This document shows, in pieces, positions 59,834 through 64,000 of a stretch of DNA of 64,000 nucleotides. The notes beneath the pieces were generated by a model that did no database searches, had not been told where the DNA came from, and worked only from the letters and a program-made list of their open reading frames with translations. The stretch covers positions 124,001 through 188,000 of the forward strand of contig SUGL01000005.1 of the NCBI GenBank assembly GCA_004963905.1. Reading direction: 5' to 3'. Source of the DNA: Mesorhizobium sp. GTDB taxonomy: Bacteria > Pseudomonadota > Alphaproteobacteria > Rhizobiales > Rhizobiaceae. The translations under genes and the position numbers were made by a program. Positions within the stretch are counted from its first letter, which is position 1; each line of letters opens with the position of its first letter.

Positions 59834-61372
59834 ATGACCCTTGCCAAAGCCTCCATAGAATGGGCGATAGATTTCATCTACCACCACTCTGACGGCGACC
59901 TCTTCCCCAAGGTTCTGGAGCTCGCCGCGGTCCAAGAGAGGAAGGGCGAGTTCGCCAACGAAATCGCTGGAAAGCCTCTGAGTGGGTTTAAGCCGGGCCC
60001 TCACCGGCGATTTATCGTTCCAAAAGACGAGGTTTCTTTCCGACAAGCTACCCAGCTCACGCCACTAGACAGCATCATACTTTCAGCTATTGCCTACGAG
60101 TTTGGCGGCGGCATAGAAGCGCGGAGACGAAAATCAGACCAGGTTTTCAGCTACCGGTTCAAACCGAGTGCAGAGCATGGACTTTATAACAGTCATTCCG
60201 CATGGAATGACTTTTGGAAAACGGCTCAAAGACGAGCCAGCCGGGCAGGCGCAGTCCTATACTGCGATATTGCCGATTTCTACAACCAAATTTACCATCA
60301 TACACTAGAGAACCAGTTAATCGCTTCTGGCTTCCCCAACCAAGCAACGAAATGGGTGATCTCTCTGATGGAGTCGACCACTGCGGGCGTCTCCCGGGGT
60401 GTTCCCGTTGGGCCGCATGCAACCCACCTTTTCGCAGAAGCTTCTCTGATACCAATCGACAACAGTATGGCCGACTCAGGCATAGAGTTCGTTCGCTTTG
60501 CCGACGATATCATTGTTTTCTCCGACGATTTTAAGCAAGCGAGAAAGGCGCTTTCGCGTGTGGCGAGTATCTTAGACCGGCAACAACGACTTACGCCACA
60601 GAGACACAAGACGGAACTTTTTACCCCGGAGAGCTTTGTTGCTCGCTGTGCCGAAATGATTGAGGATAGGCCAATTAGTGAAAGCGAAGACAGAATATTG
60701 GGGGTACTGCGCCGCTACACCGGAGGCAATCCCTATATTTCAATCTCGTATAACGATATCTCTGAAAAAGATTGGGCCGCCTTCTCTGAAGCGGCGGTTT
60801 CAAAGGTTATCGCCGAGTACCTTGGGTCGAAAGATGTGGACTATATAAGGTTGCGCTGGTTCTATCGGCGGCTGGCGCAGATCGGCAATCCTGGAGCTAT
60901 TGACATAACTCTCAAAAACATAGAATTCCTTACGCCATGTTTCGCAAGTATCTGCACTTATCTGTCGTCCGTTCAAGGTATAACGAGGGAAAAGTGGCAG
61001 GAGATAGGGAGCGATTTGCTTAATCTTCTGCAGCTTGAAGAAATCAGAGAGAGTGAGTATTTTCGTCTTTCAATTCTGAGCCTATTTACACGAAATTCAG
61101 ACATCAATCATTTTGCTGCTCTAGGGAGAGGGTATGCTGGTAGCGACACGTTTGCCAAACGCGAGATAACGCTGGCGGCGAAAGTTAATGGTGCAAATGA
61201 TTGGCTCCGAGAGCTAAAAGAAGATTTTGGGGGGATGGACTATTGGCAGCGGTTGGCTTATTTGTTCTGCTGCCGTGGGTTCCCATTGGATGAGAGAAAA
61301 TACTTCGTAAACCGCTTGGAGTTCGAAGATGTTTTCATGGATCAGCTTGCGCGGTGGGCCAAATCAAATTGA
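59834..61372 (+). CDS. Reverse transcriptase, lone bacterial (defence-type) form
   Basis: A 512-residue protein with a reverse transcriptase core: AVLYCDIADFYNQIYHHTLE (motif A, Asp145), GVPVGPHATHLFAEASL (motif B) and FVRFADDIIVFSDD (FADD catalytic pair, Asp224-Asp225). About 220 C-terminal residues are helical and unrelated to group II intron maturase or HNH domains, as in lone, Abi-like or DRT reverse transcriptases. Clearly more AT-rich than its neighbours, a sign of separate acquisition. I use the ATG at 59834; the frame upstream lacks RT character. No partner gene is adjacent. Confidence 0.82.
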   Translation: MTLAKASIEWAIDFIYHHSDGDLFPKVLELAAVQERKGEFANEIAGKPLSGFKPGPHRRFIVPKDEVSFRQATQLTPLDSIILSAIAYEFGGGIEARRRKSDQVFSYRFKPSAEHGLYNSHSAWNDFWKTAQRRASRAGAVLYCDIADFYNQIYHHTLENQLIASGFPNQATKWVISLMESTTAGVSRGVPVGPHATHLFAEASLIPIDNSMADSGIEFVRFADDIIVFSDDFKQARKALSRVASILDRQQRLTPQRHKTELFTPESFVARCAEMIEDRPISESEDRILGVLRRYTGGNPYISISYNDISEKDWAAFSEAAVSKVIAEYLGSKDVDYIRLRWFYRRLAQIGNPGAIDITLKNIEFLTPCFASICTYLSSVQGITREKWQEIGSDLLNLLQLEEIRESEYFRLSILSLFTRNSDINHFAALGRGYAGSDTFAKREITLAAKVNGANDWLRELKEDFGGMDYWQRLAYLFCCRGFPLDERKYFVNRLEFEDVFMDQLARWAKSN

Positions 61373-61534
61373 TGATCGGGAACCGATATGGACAATCTGG
61401 TGATCTTTCCGGCCCATGTTGTCGACGGCGATCATGTCGCGATTCATGATCCTGATCACCGCCTACCGCACGATCACTCGTCCTGGTCCTAAGTGATCGA
61501 CGGCCTCTGTGGTCGCAAGGCGACAACGCCCCGC

Positions 61535-62236
61535 TTACGACACCTGCTCCTCCACGACATCGTCCTCGCCTTCCCTGTTAGCCAACTCGGCTGGGATATC
61601 GCCGGCCAGCAGCTTCTCCTTCGACAGCAGCCCGGCGTCCTCGAGCGCCTCGAAATCCGGCAGCTGGCGCAGCGTGTCGAGCCCGAACTGCGACAGGAAA
61701 TTTTTCGTCGTCACATAGGTGTAGGGCGCGCCCGGCTGCGGGCTGCGCGGCCCCGAGGCGATCAGATCCTGCGCGCGCAGCACGCCGATTAGATCGCGCG
61801 ACACCTCCTTGCCAAAGAAGGAGGAAAGCTCGGCGCGCGTGATCGGCTGGAAATAGGCGATGCACATCAGCACGAGCGCCTCCGACTGCGTCAGTTCTTT
61901 TGACCCGTCGGCGCCCCGGTGGCCGAACGCGGCGTGGATGACGTCGCCAAAGACCTTTTTGGTCCGGTGCTGCCAGCCGCCGGCGACCGCGACTAGTTCG
62001 TAGGGGCGGCCGGCGAGTTCGGCGCGAATGTCGTCGATGACCAAATCGAGATTGCAGTTTTTTCCCACCACCCGCGCCAGCACCTCGCGCGGCACAGGCT
62101 CGCTGGCGGCAAAGATCACCGCTTCCACGCGGCCCATCCATTCGCGCCAGCGCAGTTCCGACGGCAGGTGCTCGAGCTCGGTGTCGAGCAGCGCCGGCTG
62201 ATCGTCAGGCTTGCGGCGGACGGAGGCTTGGCTCAT
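61535..62236 (-). CDS. scpB: ScpB-like SMC-Scp subunit
   Basis: A 233-residue ScpB family protein with two winged-helix units: RVEAVIFAASEPVPREVLARVVG, ELVAVAGGWQHRTKK and LTQSEALVLMCIAYFQPITRAELSSFFG, followed by YVTTKNFLSQFGLDTLRQLPD. Pairing with a DUF1403 gene and no scpA next door suggests a mobile-element copy rather than the chromosomal condensin subunit. It may help maintain or partition the element. Confidence 0.8.
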   Translation of the reverse strand: MSQASVRRKPDDQPALLDTELEHLPSELRWREWMGRVEAVIFAASEPVPREVLARVVGKNCNLDLVIDDIRAELAGRPYELVAVAGGWQHRTKKVFGDVIHAAFGHRGADGSKELTQSEALVLMCIAYFQPITRAELSSFFGKEVSRDLIGVLRAQDLIASGPRSPQPGAPYTYVTTKNFLSQFGLDTLRQLPDFEALEDAGLLSKEKLLAGDIPAELANREGEDDVVEEQVS

Positions 62237-62239
62237 CGG

Positions 62240-63193
62240 CTACAGCCCAAACAGCCGGAAGCTGGCGCGGCCCGACAGCTCGCGCACGACATCCAGTTGC
62301 TGGAGGCGCTCGAACAGCCGTCGCGCCGCAAAGCGCGACAGGTTTTTCGTCGTCAGCGATCCGGAGACGGCGTCTTCGCTGAGCAGCAAAAAAATCACGT
62401 CGCCGGCGCCCTTGGCGCGCAGCTTTGGCGCCACCGCCAGGAGCTTTTCGGAACGGCGCGAAAGCTCTGCCGCCAGCCTGCAGGCCTCCGCCGCCGCCTG
62501 AACCAGCGCCAAGCAGACCGCCCGCTCAAAACCCTTTTCGCCAGGCCGGATGCGCTTGCCGCCAGCCTCGCCGCGAAACGCCGGACCAAAGGCCTGCGCC
62601 ATCAGGAGTGGCAGCGGCCGCGGCCAGCGCAAACTTTGCGCCAGCACCAGGTCGGCCAGCCACCAAGCCAAGAGCTCGGCGTCGGGGCGCAGGGCGAATA
62701 CGCAGGCGGCGATCGCCGCGGCGGTGAACGGCGCCGGCCGCTGCGCAGCCGCCACTTCTTCGATCTCTGTCCAGAGGTCGGCGAGTGCCTCATCGTCCCA
62801 GGCGAGCCCGAGCAGCTCGGCCACCTTTGCCAGCCGATCGGCGCTGACCGCCGGCGGCTGCAGCGCCAGCTGGCGCCAGGCCCCAAAAATCGCGCCGGCG
62901 GGACCGGGATCGGCGCCGGCCGGGCAAAGCTGCCAGGCATCACGCAAGGCGGCCTCATCCTCTGCGCGGCCGGCGAGCCGCATGCTGGCGGCCGCACAGC
63001 TGAGCGCCAGCCGCTGGCGCCAGGCGCCGGCCCAGGCAGGTTGCGCGCGGGCAAGCGTGTCCAGCGAAGCCAGCGCAGCGCCGGCCTGGAAGGCGGCCTC
63101 GGCGTCGCTGGGCGCGCCGCCAGCGAGCGCCCAGGACGGAACGGTGGTCGGCGCGGCGACGGAACTGGCGGTCGCGGGATCAAGGCGAATCAT
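62240..63193 (-). CDS. DUF1403 family protein
   Basis: A 317-residue, very alanine/leucine-rich helical protein of DUF1403 type: PSWALAGGAPSDAEAAFQAGAALASLD at the N-terminus and AGDVIFLLLSEDAVSGSLTTKNLSRFAARRLFERL at the end. It ends 3 bases before scpB, so the two are one unit. The family is found next to scpB on rhizobial accessory elements; its role is not known. Confidence 0.75.
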   Translation of the reverse strand: MIRLDPATASSVAAPTTVPSWALAGGAPSDAEAAFQAGAALASLDTLARAQPAWAGAWRQRLALSCAAASMRLAGRAEDEAALRDAWQLCPAGADPGPAGAIFGAWRQLALQPPAVSADRLAKVAELLGLAWDDEALADLWTEIEEVAAAQRPAPFTAAAIAACVFALRPDAELLAWWLADLVLAQSLRWPRPLPLLMAQAFGPAFRGEAGGKRIRPGEKGFERAVCLALVQAAAEACRLAAELSRRSEKLLAVAPKLRAKGAGDVIFLLLSEDAVSGSLTTKNLSRFAARRLFERLQQLDVVRELSGRASFRLFGL

Positions 63194-63402
63194 GCTTTGG
63201 AGGGTAAAGCGGCTGTGCGCTTTTGGCGACGATTTTCACGTCAGAACGCACAGCTTGTCGGGCATACAAAACGAATGATAATGTTGCCATATCAATCATT
63301 TACATGGTCATGTTGGTGCGCGCCGGATGTCAGACCTCTGTTCACTTTCTATGCCTTGGAATGTGCATATATTGTGCGGGTGAGAGAGGTCGGAGATTTG
63401 TC

Positions 63403-63789
63403 ATGGCCCACGCACAGCTCCCGCGATCGAAAGCATTCTCAGGCTTCGTCGACAGCCAGCACGAGCCGGGCACACCCTGTATTTCACCGAAGCGCCTATC
63501 GCAGGCGTTGGGTGTGAAGCTTGCCGACCTTACCCAGTTGACCGGTGTTCACCGCAACACACTGCGCAATCCGTCATCGGAGCGCCTTCAGGGCCGGATG
63601 CGCGAGATTGTAAAAGTGATCTCGGCCGCGATGGAACTCACCGGCGACATCGACAAGGCGATCTACTGGTATCGCAATGAACCGATCGCCGGCTATGGCC
63701 ATCGCTCGGCTGCCGAACTCGTCGCAGATGGCCAGGTCGAAGCAGTCCTGGCTTTCATGCGGGATCTCGAGAATGGTGCGCGTGGGTGA
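63403..63789 (+). CDS. Xre/MbcA/ParS-type antitoxin, second copy
   Basis: A 128-residue protein: helix-turn-helix (ISPKRLSQALGVKLADLTQLTGVHRNTLRNPSSERLQGRM) and the toxin-binding end (WYRNEPIAGYGHRSAAELVADGQVEAVLAFMRDLENG). GGAGA lies 8 bases before the ATG; upstream AT-rich sequence holds the likely promoter. No intact RES toxin follows, only a 29-codon frame, so the antitoxin appears orphaned. Confidence 0.8.
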   Translation: MAHAQLPRSKAFSGFVDSQHEPGTPCISPKRLSQALGVKLADLTQLTGVHRNTLRNPSSERLQGRMREIVKVISAAMELTGDIDKAIYWYRNEPIAGYGHRSAAELVADGQVEAVLAFMRDLENGARG

Positions 63790-63862
63790 GGATTATCCGC
63801 GTCAGGCCTCGGCCATTATAACGATCAACAGCACCGGTCCCTTCGGCGGCAAACACTGCTAG
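63773..63862 (+). pseudogene. Short frame in the toxin position after the Xre antitoxin
   Basis: Begins MVRVGEDYPRQASA inside the end of the antitoxin gene, as a coupled RES toxin would, and stops after 29 codons. It may be the stump of a deleted toxin gene or chance. Confidence 0.25.
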
Positions 63863-63975
63863 CGCTCACTGAACTTGCCAACTGGTCGGAACAGTTGCCG
63901 AACGCGGTCGGATGTTGCTAACCGGATGGTGTTGCCAATCCGCTGAGCTCCCCGTCAGGCCAGGAGACGCCCCAG

Positions 63976-64000
63976 ATGGCTTTTCGATTTGTTCATACAG
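63976..64000 (+). CDS. Start of a likely metallophosphoesterase (DNA repair exonuclease), cut by the window end
   Basis: Only MAFRFVHT is visible, preceded by AGGAGA 8 bases upstream. This opening matches SbcD/YhaO-type proteins, which continue ADIHLDSPL with metal-binding Asp and His. The call rests on eight residues and the ribosome site. Confidence 0.45.

Noticed and set aside
59389..61534. Retron with msr/msd RNA
   Set aside because: I found no inverted repeats flanking an RNA upstream of the reverse transcriptase, and its motif spacing and long C-terminus do not suggest a retron.
1..64000. CRISPR array, tRNA or rRNA genes, insertion-sequence transposases
   Set aside because: No regularly spaced repeats, cloverleaf-like sequence, rRNA segment or transposase motif was recognised on either strand.

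Overview
The window looks like accessory DNA of an alphaproteobacterium of the Mesorhizobium type. The support is high-GC codon use, promoters matching the general-stress sigma factor EcfG (GGAAC, 16-18 bp, GTT), rhizobial families (DUF3606, KTSC, DUF1236, a likely DUF768) and a ScpB/DUF1403 pair. I see no rRNA, tRNA, CRISPR array or insertion sequence.

Region 1 (1-9.8 kb) mixes an endonuclease/phosphatase-fold protein, an Fe-S oxidoreductase-like protein, an ATP-dependent DNA ligase and small stress-type genes with wrecked genes: a frameshifted small gene, an aldehyde dehydrogenase-dipeptidase pair and a scrambled DUF3606 copy. Region 2 (9.8-16 kb) is a minus-strand cluster of GHMP kinase, SbnA-like PLP enzyme, MFS transporter, GNAT acetyltransferase and MmgE/PrpD protein, preceded by an atypical response regulator. 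It looks like a small amino-acid-derived metabolite pathway. Region 3 (16-27.4 kb) holds small genes, several with EcfG-type promoters, duplicated cassettes, dispersed repeats and gene remnants.

Region 4 (27.5-42.3 kb) has three tandem secreted nuclease-fold proteins transcribed away from a complete VirB/VirD4 type IV secretion operon: lytic transglycosylase, B2, B3, B4, B1, B5, B7-like lipoprotein, B6, B8, B9, B10, B11, D4. No relaxase is in the window.

Region 5 (42.4-64 kb) reads as a defence or conflict island. It holds a one-chain MNT-HEPN protein and a minus-strand ubiquitin-like operon: a three-domain ubiquitin-like precursor ending GGGGA, E2, JAB peptidase and E1, followed by a zinc-ribbon protein with a HEPN-type Rx4H motif. 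Divergent from it, across two matched inverted repeats (GGACT-N13-AGTCC), lies Xre antitoxin, RES toxin, a zinc-ribbon protein, an AddB-like nuclease and an AddA-like helicase-nuclease. A membrane-anchored HerA-like ATPase, a lone lower-GC reverse transcriptase, ScpB, DUF1403, a second Xre antitoxin and the first codons of a likely metallophosphoesterase follow. The strongest candidate for an undescribed system is 44.3-56.7 kb, where ubiquitin-like conjugation and an Xre-RES-helicase/nuclease operon appear to share one regulatory region.
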